Positions 45,740-53,551 of a stretch of 64,000 nt of DNA are shown piece after piece. The stretch comes from Sphingobacterium litopenaei (GTDB taxonomy: Bacteria; Bacteroidota; Bacteroidia; Sphingobacteriales; Sphingobacteriaceae): positions 1 to 64,000 of the forward strand of contig NZ_JACOIJ010000013.1 in the NCBI RefSeq assembly GCF_014692495.1, read 5' to 3'. The notes below the pieces were generated by a model. That model searched no databases. It was not told the origin of the DNA and worked only from the letters and a program-made list of their open reading frames with translations. Position 1 is the first letter of the stretch. Each line of letters starts with the position of its first letter. Made by a program: the position numbers and the translations under genes.

Positions 45740-46651
45740 ATGTTTATTAAGAAAAACATAATTTTATCTATTCTTATTTCAAGTACCGCATTCATATCTT
45801 GTAAGCAAATGCACTTGTCAAAAAACGTAGAACCCAACTTCCCTACTTTCGCTTACGAAGGTCATAGAGGTGCGCGTGGATTGTATCCTGAAAATTCTAT
45901 TGGCGCTATGAAAGTAGCAATGGATTTGCCAACAGTCACTACATTGGAAATGGACTGTCATATCACCAAAGACAAGAAAGTAGTTGTTTATCACGATGAT
46001 TTTCTAAATCCAAAATTCGTTACTTATAACAGCGGTAAAGAATTAGAAGGAAAGGACAACAAAGGTTTAATCTACGATTATACTTATGACCAGTTGCAAC
46101 AGTTTGATTTGGGATTAAAAGGAAATGTTGATTTCCCACAGCAAAAAAAGGTGTCAACAAAAATTTCACTTCTAGAGGATTTGGTCGAAGAATCTGAAAA
46201 ATATGCTGCAGCTAAAGGCAAAAAGATGTTTTATAATATCGAAACCAAAAGCAGTGACAAAAAAGACAACGTAGCACATCCTGAGCCAAAGGAATTTTCA
46301 GATTTATTATTGAAAGTTGTTTTCAACAAAGGCATTGACAAAAGAACGGTAATCCAATCTTTTGACAAACGCACGATCCAATACATCAACAAAAAATACC
46401 CTACAATTCGTACATCTTATTTAATCGATGCAAAAAACACAAAAACTCCAGTGCAATTGATAGAAGATTTGGGTTTTAAACCTTTTATCATTAGTCCTAA
46501 TTATAAAATTGTAACCAAAGATTTCGTGGAGCAGGCACATCAATTAGGCATCAAAATTATTCCTTGGACAGTTAACACCAAAGAAGAAATTGAAGCGTTG
46601 AAAGCGTTGAACGTGGATGGTATTATTAGTGACTATCCTAACCTATTTTAA
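45740..46651 (+). CDS. glpQ: Glycerophosphodiester phosphodiesterase, lipoprotein form
   Basis: Hydrolyses glycerophosphodiesters (deacylated phospholipids such as glycerophosphocholine or -ethanolamine) to glycerol-3-phosphate and the alcohol. 303 residues. The N-terminal signal ends FISCKQ (lipid-anchored Cys). The GDPD catalytic blocks are GHRGARGLYPENS (about 36-48, His/Arg/Glu), EMDCHITKDKKVVVYHDD (metal Glu/Asp and second His) and the C-terminal IIPWTVNTKEEIEALKALNVDGIISDYPNLF. It is a periplasmic-facing enzyme, 20 bp before glpT, so product release and uptake are coupled. Confidence 0.92.
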   Translation: MFIKKNIILSILISSTAFISCKQMHLSKNVEPNFPTFAYEGHRGARGLYPENSIGAMKVAMDLPTVTTLEMDCHITKDKKVVVYHDDFLNPKFVTYNSGKELEGKDNKGLIYDYTYDQLQQFDLGLKGNVDFPQQKKVSTKISLLEDLVEESEKYAAAKGKKMFYNIETKSSDKKDNVAHPEPKEFSDLLLKVVFNKGIDKRTVIQSFDKRTIQYINKKYPTIRTSYLIDAKNTKTPVQLIEDLGFKPFIISPNYKIVTKDFVEQAHQLGIKIIPWTVNTKEEIEALKALNVDGIISDYPNLF

Positions 46652-46671
46652 AATCAAACCTTAGAAAATAC

Positions 46672-48009
46672 ATGCTGAATTTTTTAAAACCACCAAAACA
46701 CAAGGAACTATTACCAGCAGATAGAATAGATCCAGAATACAAAAAATTACGTATACAAGTCTTTATCGGGATATTCCTTGGATATGCCGCTTACTACTTT
46801 GTACGTAAGAATTTCTCGTTCGCTGTTAAAGATTTACAAGATACATTAGGCTATAGTAAAGCAGAATTAGGTTTTGCGATGTCCGCAATTTCTATTGCCT
46901 ACGGTTTAAGTAAATTCGTAATGGGGAATGTTTCAGACCGTAGTAATGCCAGATATTTCTTAGCGATTGGTTTAGTATTATCGTCGTTGACGATGATTTT
47001 TATGGGCTTTTCCCCTTTTGCTACTTCTTCCGTTGCCATCATGTTTATCTTGCTTTTTATAAACGGTTGGGTACAAGGAATGGGATGGCCTCCATGTGGT
47101 CGTGTGGTCGTACACTGGTTCTCCATCAAAGAACGCGGTACTACGATGTCTATTTGGAACTTAGCACACAATGTAGGTGGATTTTTAGTAGGTCCATTAG
47201 CCATTTTGGGTGTGGAATTATTTGTAGACTGGCAAGCTAGATTGTATTTTCCAGGTTTAGTGGCTATGCTATTTGCCCTTATTGTGATTCTTTTTGTGCG
47301 TGATACACCTCAATCTTGTGGTTTACCTCCTATCGAAAAATACAAAAACGATTACCCAAAAACTTATGAGGAATCGCAAGAGCAAGAATTCACAGCAAAA
47401 GAAATCTTCTTCAAATATGTATTCAACAATAGGCTGTTGTGGTTTATTGCTATCGCGAATGCTTTTGTGTATTTAGTCCGAAATGGTATTATCAACTGGG
47501 CACCCACATTCCTGCAAGAAGCCAAAGGATTCTCTTCTGCTGAAGCAGCTTGGTCTGCATCAGTTTATGAATTAGCAGCTATCCCTGGTACTATCCTTTG
47601 TGGGATTATGAGTGATAAACTATTCAAAGGAAGACGCGCACCCGTGACCATTATATTTATGGCAGTTACTTTCTTAGCGGTATTGTTGTACTGGTTGACA
47701 CCGGGTGATAATCCTTGGGTAATTAACATTGCATTATGGACAATCGGCTTTTTAATCTATGGACCAGTAATGTTGATTGGCGTACAAGCATTGGATTTAG
47801 TTCCGAAGAAAGCAGCGGGTACCGCAGCAGGTCTAACAGGTTTATTTGGCTATTTCATCGGTGATATGTTGGCGAATGCGGCATTAGGCGGATTGGTGGA
47901 TAAAAGCGGTTGGGATGCTTCATTCGAAATGATTCTAGCCTCATCGGTATTGGCAATTATCTTTACTGCTTTCACATGGAACAGAGAAAAAGAAATTCTT
48001 AACAGATAA
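46672..48009 (+). CDS. glpT: Glycerol-3-phosphate:phosphate antiporter (MFS, OPA family)
   Basis: A 445-residue 12-TM transporter of the organophosphate:phosphate antiporter family. LGYAAYYFVRKNFSFAV (about 35-51, TM1 with the substrate-binding Arg), YGLSKFVMGNVSDRSNARYFLAIGL (TM2-3 loop) and WVQGMGWPPCGRVVVHWFS are classic GlpT blocks, with LVRNGIINWAPTFLQE (second substrate Arg) in the second half. It brings G3P released by GlpQ into the cytoplasm for GlpD. UhpT-like hexose phosphate transport cannot be excluded, but glpQ and glpDKF favour G3P. Confidence 0.9.
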   Translation: MLNFLKPPKHKELLPADRIDPEYKKLRIQVFIGIFLGYAAYYFVRKNFSFAVKDLQDTLGYSKAELGFAMSAISIAYGLSKFVMGNVSDRSNARYFLAIGLVLSSLTMIFMGFSPFATSSVAIMFILLFINGWVQGMGWPPCGRVVVHWFSIKERGTTMSIWNLAHNVGGFLVGPLAILGVELFVDWQARLYFPGLVAMLFALIVILFVRDTPQSCGLPPIEKYKNDYPKTYEESQEQEFTAKEIFFKYVFNNRLLWFIAIANAFVYLVRNGIINWAPTFLQEAKGFSSAEAAWSASVYELAAIPGTILCGIMSDKLFKGRRAPVTIIFMAVTFLAVLLYWLTPGDNPWVINIALWTIGFLIYGPVMLIGVQALDLVPKKAAGTAAGLTGLFGYFIGDMLANAALGGLVDKSGWDASFEMILASSVLAIIFTAFTWNREKEILNR

Positions 48010-48028
48010 GCTTTAAAATACTCCACAT

Positions 48029-48063
48029 AAAAAAGTCTTGTGAACGAATCACAAGACTTTTTT
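48029..48063 (+). terminator. Terminator of glpQ-glpT
   Basis: A 15-bp stem from 48029 to 48063 (core AAGTCTTGTG / CACAAGACTT), with A and T runs in the arms, ending TTTTTTG. Confidence 0.9.
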
Positions 48064-48094
48064 GTTTATTTTAGTAAGACTAAAAGCGAAAAGT

Positions 48095-48241
48095 ATGAAA
48101 AAGAAATTTTTCAAGATATTAAATAACATTAATAAAGCTATATTGCCTAAATACAGCAAGCTTGACCCCTCGAAATTATCAAAATTTCAACAAGCTATTG
48201 TGGCTTTTCGCTATTATGTGCTGACTAATTCGTTGGATTAA
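48095..48241 (+). CDS. Small basic conserved protein of 48 residues
   Basis: A 48-residue frame, MKKKFFKILNNINKAILPKY then DPSKLSKFQQAIVAFRYYVL, ending TNSLD. I recall a similar short protein in many Bacteroidota (N-terminal KFFKxLNKINKxxLPSY, C-terminal AYRYWVLxNSLD), sometimes labelled SsrA-binding protein without basis. It is much too short to be SmpB. It lies directly after the glpT terminator, and its stop overlaps the stop of the convergent MscS gene by 4 bp. Function unknown. Confidence 0.7.
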   Translation: MKKKFFKILNNINKAILPKYSKLDPSKLSKFQQAIVAFRYYVLTNSLD

Positions 48242-49074
48242 TTCTGTAAATCTTTAGGCGCATTCTTTATTAACATTTCTGTTTGCGGATAAGGTATAGT
48301 GATACCTTTATCATCAAAAGCTAATTTTATTTTTTCCTGAAGACTATTGAACGTATCCCAATATTGGTCACGATCAATCCAACCTCTTACAGTTAAATTG
48401 ACAGAACTATCTCCTAATGAATCTACAAAAACCATAGGAGCCGGACTTTTCAAAATATATTCCTCTTTGGTTAGAATATTTAAAATTATTTCCTTCGCAG
48501 TTTTAATATTATCCTCATACCCGATACCCACGATAAAATCAAATCTTCGAGAAGTAATTTTTGTAAAGTTTTTAATTACAGAATTTGCCAAAGTACCATT
48601 AGGACTAAATATTCGGATACCATTCGCATCTTTAAGCGTTGTATACAATAAATCAATTTTTTCTACTGTTCCACTTGATCCATTTTGACTATCGATATAG
48701 TCCCCTACCTCAAAAGGACGAAATAAAAGGATTAAGACTCCACCAGCAAAATTGGATAAGCTACCTTGTAATGCCATACCAACTGCCAATCCAAAAGCGG
48801 ATAAAGCAGCAATAAAAGAGGTAGTTTGAATGCCAACAGTGCTTGCTACAGTTAGAATCAATAGCGTGTAGCATACAAATTTCAATAAACTTAAAATAAA
48901 TCCTCTTATGGATATATCCAGATTCCTCTTCTCAAATCTTGAATTTAAAATTTTTAAAATTAATTTAATTACATATCGCCCTACAATGAGAATTACTACA
49001 CCTGCCACTAACTCTGGGACCTTTAGTACCAACAAATCAATAAGTTTTTCAATTCTTCCTTCAAAGTTTTCCAT
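48238..49074 (-). CDS. mscS: Small-conductance mechanosensitive channel, MscS family
   Basis: A 278-residue channel that opens under membrane tension to release solutes on hypo-osmotic shock. Three TM helices (about 18-40, 60-80, 85-108) are visible. The pore-lining TM3 is FIAALSAFGLAVGMALQGSLSNFAGGVLILLFRPF, with the expected Gly/Ala packing pattern and the hinge Gly near LSNFAGG. The beta domain follows (VGDYIDSQNGSSGTVEKIDLLYT), then the alpha/beta C-terminal domain. Size and layout match E. coli MscS (286 residues). Confidence 0.92.
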   Translation of the reverse strand: MENFEGRIEKLIDLLVLKVPELVAGVVILIVGRYVIKLILKILNSRFEKRNLDISIRGFILSLLKFVCYTLLILTVASTVGIQTTSFIAALSAFGLAVGMALQGSLSNFAGGVLILLFRPFEVGDYIDSQNGSSGTVEKIDLLYTTLKDANGIRIFSPNGTLANSVIKNFTKITSRRFDFIVGIGYEDNIKTAKEIILNILTKEEYILKSPAPMVFVDSLGDSSVNLTVRGWIDRDQYWDTFNSLQEKIKLAFDDKGITIPYPQTEMLIKNAPKDLQN

Positions 49075-49149
49075 ATAATTTTATTTTTCAATTCCACAAA
49101 ATATACAATTTTCGAATGGTAATCCTTAGTTTTTGAATAACTTTATACA

Positions 49150-50319
49150 ATGATCTATCTAGATAACAATGCCACCACACGTATAGATGATGCCGTATTG
49201 GATGCTATGCTACCTTTTTTGAAGGAAGAATATGGTAATGCTTCCAGTCTACAGCACAAATTGGGCAGAACTGCACATCAAGCTATAGAAAAATCAAGAA
49301 GTAGTATTGCTAACTATTTCGGCGCTTCATCAAAAGAAATTTATTTTACCAGTGGCGCTACGGAATCTATTAATATGGTATTACGTGGCATATTTGAGCG
49401 TTATCAATCAATTGGCAAGCATATTATCACGACTAAGTCAGAACATAAAGCTGTTCTGACAACTTTAGAAATCTTAACAAAAAAAGGAGCTGAAATTACC
49501 TACTTACCTTTGGATAATCAAGGTAATATCAATCTGTCGGATTTAGAAAATAGCATTCGTCCCGAAACGATTTTAGTATGTCTTATGCAAGCAAACAATG
49601 AAACGGGCGTCATTCATCCTCTAGCTAAAATAGCTGAGATTATCTCTTCCAAAGATGTGTTGTTATTTAGTGACACAACACAAGCTATTGGCAAATATGC
49701 TTTCGACTATGCCAAGTCAGGAATTGATATTTGCTGCTTCAGTGCACATAAATTACATGGTCCAAAAGGAATTGGAGGACTTTACATTAAAAGGAAGACC
49801 AGACCAATTCAAATTGAACCTCTGATTACAGGCGGAAAACAAGAAAATAGTCTGCGAGGCGGAACTTATAATACACCATCAATTGTTGGAATGGGCAAAG
49901 CTTTTGAACTTATATCCTTAAAATATCAAGAACAAACAGCTGAACTAAGGAATTATTTTGAAAACCGAATTCTGCAAGAGATCGAAGATACAGCTGTACA
50001 CGCATCTCATGCTGACCGTTTGTGCAATACGACAAACATTCTTTTCAAACATGTGAAAAGTGCTGAATTGATGCCCAAACTGATCAATATAGCCGTATCA
50101 TCGGGTTCAGCATGCGTATCAGGTGATCGAGATCCTTCACATGTGCTGACAGCGATGGGAATAGCGGCCGAGGATGCATTATGCAGTTTGCGATTTAGCT
50201 TGTCTAAATTTATAACCAAAGAAGAACTAGATGTTGCTATTGAAGACATTAAATCTGCAGTACAAAAAATCAGAAAGGACTCTCCTATTTGGCAATTGTA
50301 CAAGTCCGGTGTACTCTAA
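49150..50319 (+). CDS. Cysteine desulfurase, NifS/IscS family
   Basis: Removes sulfur from cysteine for Fe-S cluster or thio-modification pathways. A 389-residue PLP enzyme of the class V aminotransferase fold: YLDNNATTRID at the N terminus, TSGATESINMVLRG, SEHKAVL, QANNETGVIHPL, and the PLP lysine in SAHKLHGPKGIGGLY (about 198-212). The catalytic cysteine is in SSGSACVSGDRDPSHVL (about 317-333). The loop is short as in NifS. An IscA-type gene follows 84 bp later, which supports a role in Fe-S assembly. A near-consensus -7 (TAACTTTA) lies just before the ATG. Confidence 0.93.
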   Translation: MIYLDNNATTRIDDAVLDAMLPFLKEEYGNASSLQHKLGRTAHQAIEKSRSSIANYFGASSKEIYFTSGATESINMVLRGIFERYQSIGKHIITTKSEHKAVLTTLEILTKKGAEITYLPLDNQGNINLSDLENSIRPETILVCLMQANNETGVIHPLAKIAEIISSKDVLLFSDTTQAIGKYAFDYAKSGIDICCFSAHKLHGPKGIGGLYIKRKTRPIQIEPLITGGKQENSLRGGTYNTPSIVGMGKAFELISLKYQEQTAELRNYFENRILQEIEDTAVHASHADRLCNTTNILFKHVKSAELMPKLINIAVSSGSACVSGDRDPSHVLTAMGIAAEDALCSLRFSLSKFITKEELDVAIEDIKSAVQKIRKDSPIWQLYKSGVL

Positions 50320-50403
50320 TAAAATGACAAAATTCATACGGTTTGTAGTTGTGGGTTGCAATTTATTTACGAACTTTGTTCTAATCTTAAAAGATTAATA
50401 ATT

Positions 50404-50730
50404 ATGGTGACTGTAACAGAAAAAGCGAAAGAGAGAATACAACAAATCATGTCCGACGAAAAGTACGATGAAAACTATTTTGTACGTGTTGCTGTGGTTA
50501 GTGGTGGTTGTTCAGGACTTTCTTACGATCTTAAGTTTGATAACGAAGAGAAAAAAGGCGATCAGTTTTTTGAAGATAACGGCGTAAAAATTTGTTTGGA
50601 CATAAAATCCTACTTATATCTTGCAGGCACAGAACTAGATTATTCTGACGGTTTGAACGGTAAAGGTTTTGAATTTCACAATCCAAATGCATCAAGAACT
50701 TGTGCGTGTGGCGAAAGCTTCTCCGTTTAA
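50404..50730 (+). CDS. Iron-sulfur cluster assembly protein, IscA/ErpA (HesB) family
   Basis: A 108-residue A-type carrier. The three conserved cysteines are in GGCSGLSYDL (about 38-47) and the C-terminal CACGESF. MVTVTEKAKERIQQIM is the family start, so I choose the ATG at 50404 over the longer frame from 50356. Together with the upstream cysteine desulfurase it forms a small Fe-S assembly pair. A short AATCTT/AAGATT inverted repeat lies just before the ATG; its meaning is unclear. Confidence 0.92.
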   Translation: MVTVTEKAKERIQQIMSDEKYDENYFVRVAVVSGGCSGLSYDLKFDNEEKKGDQFFEDNGVKICLDIKSYLYLAGTELDYSDGLNGKGFEFHNPNASRTCACGESFSV

Positions 50731-50752
50731 GCAGTTTTCTACTTAAAATATT

Positions 50753-50781
50753 AAAGAGCTGCAAATGCAGCTCTTTCTTTT
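50753..50781 (+). terminator. Terminator of the IscA-type gene
   Basis: A 10-bp stem, AAAGAGCTGC (50753-50762) / GCAGCTCTTT (50767-50776), with loop AAAT is followed by CTTTTT. The same stem sequence recurs after asnA. Confidence 0.9.
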
Positions 50782-50811
50782 TATAATATTATTAAAAATC
50801 ACATTTATAGG

Positions 50812-50841
50812 TTGTTATTTTAATGAAATTTCGTAGCTTTC
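50812..50841 (+). promoter_or_regulatory. Candidate promoter of asnA
   Basis: TTG (50812-50814), 19 bp, TAGCTTTC (50834-50841; 7 of 8 to TAnnTTTG). The ATG of asnA is 44 bp downstream. Confidence 0.45.
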
Positions 50842-50884
50842 CCTACATTTATCATAACATAATAACCAATTATTTAATCAGTTA

Positions 50885-51889
50885 ATGGGCAGAGAATTAT
50901 TACAAAGAGAACAAGCCATTACGTTTGTTAAGGATACTTTTTCAACATATTTAAAACAAGCTTTAAACTTAATACAAATTTCATCACCTTTGATCGTATT
51001 GGATGGAACAGGAATTAATGACGACTTAAACGGTATTGAAAGACCAGTTTCGTTTCCGATTAAATCGTTGAATGAACAACGCGCTGTCGTTGTACATTCT
51101 CTAGCGAAATGGAAACGCGTACGATTGAAAGAATTAGAACTGGAAGCTGGCGAAGGAATCATCACAGATATGCGCGCTTTGCGTCCAGATGAAGATTACT
51201 CGCCAATACATTCTATTTATGTGGATCAATGGGATTGGGAAAAAGTTATCCTACCAGAAAATAGAAACTTAGCTTTTCTACAACAAACAGTAAAAGATAT
51301 ATACTCTTCTTTAGTAGAAACTGAAAAACACATAGAAGCTAAATTTCCGCACTTAAAGGCTATTCTTCCTGCCGAAATTACATTTATCTCTTCGGAAGAA
51401 TTATTACAAAAATACCCTTATTTTACTCCTAAAGAACGAGAAAACGCTATTGCAAAAGAATACGGTGCTGTATTCTTATATGGTATTGGTGGTGTATTGT
51501 CCAATGGTTTTGCGCATGACGGAAGAGCCGCAGATTATGATGACTGGAGTACAGAAAATGAGGCTGGCTACCAAGGTTTGAATGGTGATATTTTAGTTTG
51601 GAATCCTATCTTAAATAGTGCCTTTGAATTGTCATCCATGGGAATACGCGTCAGTAAAGAAGCTTTACAAAGACAGTTAGAAATCCGAAATTGTGAAGAT
51701 AGAGCACAATTATCTTTTCACCAAATGCTGTTGAATGATCTATTGACAGAATCCATTGGTGGTGGTATTGGGCAATCTCGTGTATGTATGTTTATGCTCA
51801 AATTATCGCATATCGGAGAAGTTCAAGTAAGTATATGGGACGATCACAAAAAGAAAATCCTAGCCGAAGAAAATATCAATTTATTATAA
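50885..51889 (+). CDS. asnA: Aspartate-ammonia ligase (asparagine synthetase A)
   Basis: Makes asparagine from aspartate, ATP and free ammonia. The fold is class II aminoacyl-tRNA-synthetase-like. 334 residues, matching E. coli AsnA (330). Typical blocks: QREQAITFVKDTFSTYLKQAL at the N terminus, LIVLDGTGINDDLNGIERPV, VHSLAKWKR, MRALRPDEDYSPIHSIYVDQWDWE, GDILVWNPIL and the motif-3-like GGGIGQSRVCMFML. The same window also carries the glutamine-dependent asnB, so the organism has both types. Confidence 0.95.
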   Translation: MGRELLQREQAITFVKDTFSTYLKQALNLIQISSPLIVLDGTGINDDLNGIERPVSFPIKSLNEQRAVVVHSLAKWKRVRLKELELEAGEGIITDMRALRPDEDYSPIHSIYVDQWDWEKVILPENRNLAFLQQTVKDIYSSLVETEKHIEAKFPHLKAILPAEITFISSEELLQKYPYFTPKERENAIAKEYGAVFLYGIGGVLSNGFAHDGRAADYDDWSTENEAGYQGLNGDILVWNPILNSAFELSSMGIRVSKEALQRQLEIRNCEDRAQLSFHQMLLNDLLTESIGGGIGQSRVCMFMLKLSHIGEVQVSIWDDHKKKILAEENINLL

Positions 51890-51893
51890 AAGC

Positions 51894-51924
51894 AAAGAGC
51901 TGCAAAAAATGCAGCTCTTTCTTA
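51894..51924. terminator. Terminator shared by asnA and the convergent GNAT/nitrilase gene
   Basis: The stem AAAGAGCTGC / GCAGCTCTTT (51894-51903 / 51911-51920) is identical to that after the IscA-type gene and has a slightly longer loop. The two convergent stops are at 51889 and 51922. Confidence 0.85.
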
Positions 51925-53430
51925 TTTCAGTAGATTTACTTCGTATAAATCTTTCCTTCTATCTTTCATAATCTTAACCGTACCATATTCGTGTAGATCG
52001 CGTAAAGCGTACAGATCCACATCGGCGATTAGTACCATTTCTGTGTTTGGTGTAGCTTCCGCTTTAATAGCATTATTCGGAAAGGCGAAATCCGAAGGGG
52101 TAAAAACTGCTGACTGCGAATATTGAATATCCATATTGTTGACGCGAGGCAAATTACCTACCGAGCCCGCAATAGCCACATAACATTCATTTTCAATAGC
52201 TCTTGCTTGCGCACAATGACGTACGCGAATATATCCATTCTGCGTATCCGTCATAAATGGAACAAATAAAATCTGCATGCCTTGATCTGCCAGAATACGC
52301 CCTAATTCAGGGAATTCCACATCATAACAAATTAATAAACCAATTTTTCCGCAATCTGTATCGAATACTTTCACTTCACTTCCGCCCACCATACCGTAGT
52401 ATTTAAACTCATTAGGCGTAATGTGTACCTTACGGTATTGATCCACGTGTCCATTACGATGACACAGATAACTTACATTATATAATTTCCCTCGCTCGTA
52501 CAAAGGCATAGAACCAGCTATAATATTCACATTGTAGGAAACCGCAAATTGCGTGATCTTTTGTTTGATTTCTTTGGTATGTTCTGCTAATTTTTCCATA
52601 GCCATACGCTCGGGTAAGTCATTATATGGACTCATCAATGGCGTATTAAAAAATTCGGGAAACATAATAAAGTCAGTACCATAATCTGAAACCGTATCCA
52701 CGAAAAATTCGATTTGATCGTAGAATTCCTGCAGATTTTTAAACGAACGCATTTGCCATTGTACTAATCCCAATCGAATAGCTTGTTTTGTTGCCGAATT
52801 GGATCGGGCATCAGGTTCATAATAAATATTATTCCATTCCAACAGCGTCGCGAATTCCATGGATTCTGCATCCTCGGGCAGGTAATTTTTTAAAATTTTT
52901 TTAACATGGAAATCATTCGATAATTGAAACGTCAAGGTAGGATCATAGATTTCTTTACGCTTAACCTTTTCAATATAAACACGAGGACTCATCTCCTCAG
53001 CATAATTGTAATAATTAGGAATACGTCCTCCAGCGATAATGCTTTTCAAATTCATCTGCTCGCACAATTCCTTGCGGGAATCATACAAACGTCGACCCAA
53101 ACGCAAAGACCTGAATTCAGGATGCACAAATACTTCTATTCCGTACAGGGTGTCTCCCTCGTAATCGTGCTTGGAGAATTTCCCGTCATCGATGATTTCA
53201 TAATAAGAATCGTATATGTTGTTTTTTTTCGAATTGAGAATAATAGAAAGTGCGCAGGCTACTACATGTCCATTCACTTCGACACACAATTGTCCTTCAG
53301 GGAATACATCAATTAGATCCACAATATTCTCCCTTGACCAGACATCTCCTACCCCATGATATGCTTCGGTCATAGATTTTTTCAAATCCGAATAATCTTT
53401 CTTCGAAAGCAATCTTACTTTAATATCCAT
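51922..53430 (-). CDS. Bifunctional GNAT N-acetyltransferase / carbon-nitrogen hydrolase (nitrilase superfamily)
   Basis: A 502-residue fusion. The N-terminal GNAT domain (about 1-190) has GIEVFVHPEFRSLRLGRRLYDSRKELC (acetyl-CoA motif A). The C-terminal nitrilase-fold domain (about 215-500) has the Glu-Lys-Cys triad: FIMFPEFFNTP (Glu), YRKVHITPNEF (Lys) and LLICYDVEFPELGR (Cys). The architecture is widespread in Bacteroidota. The substrate is unknown; an amide hydrolase coupled with N-acylation is implied. It has no operon partner: the next gene upstream on this strand, whose own terminator separates them, is the DUF4965 gene. Confidence 0.9.
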   Translation of the reverse strand: MDIKVRLLSKKDYSDLKKSMTEAYHGVGDVWSRENIVDLIDVFPEGQLCVEVNGHVVACALSIILNSKKNNIYDSYYEIIDDGKFSKHDYEGDTLYGIEVFVHPEFRSLRLGRRLYDSRKELCEQMNLKSIIAGGRIPNYYNYAEEMSPRVYIEKVKRKEIYDPTLTFQLSNDFHVKKILKNYLPEDAESMEFATLLEWNNIYYEPDARSNSATKQAIRLGLVQWQMRSFKNLQEFYDQIEFFVDTVSDYGTDFIMFPEFFNTPLMSPYNDLPERMAMEKLAEHTKEIKQKITQFAVSYNVNIIAGSMPLYERGKLYNVSYLCHRNGHVDQYRKVHITPNEFKYYGMVGGSEVKVFDTDCGKIGLLICYDVEFPELGRILADQGMQILFVPFMTDTQNGYIRVRHCAQARAIENECYVAIAGSVGNLPRVNNMDIQYSQSAVFTPSDFAFPNNAIKAEATPNTEMVLIADVDLYALRDLHEYGTVKIMKDRRKDLYEVNLLK

Positions 53431-53499
53431 AAAATTTCAGCGTTAAGTCTATTAAATATACGCAAATCTGATACCATTGTAACCGCATTGATAAAGAAA

Positions 53500-53529
53500 A
53501 ACCCCATCAATGTGGAAATTGATGAGGTT
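53500..53529 (-). terminator. Terminator of the GH127-GH2-DUF4965 operon
   Basis: A 12-bp stem with one mismatch (53500-53511 / 53518-53529; CATCAAT / ATTGATG core), followed on the minus strand by TTTTTC, 22 bp after the stop of the DUF4965 gene. Confidence 0.8.
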
Positions 53530-53551
53530 CAGATTTGAATAACCAGATATA

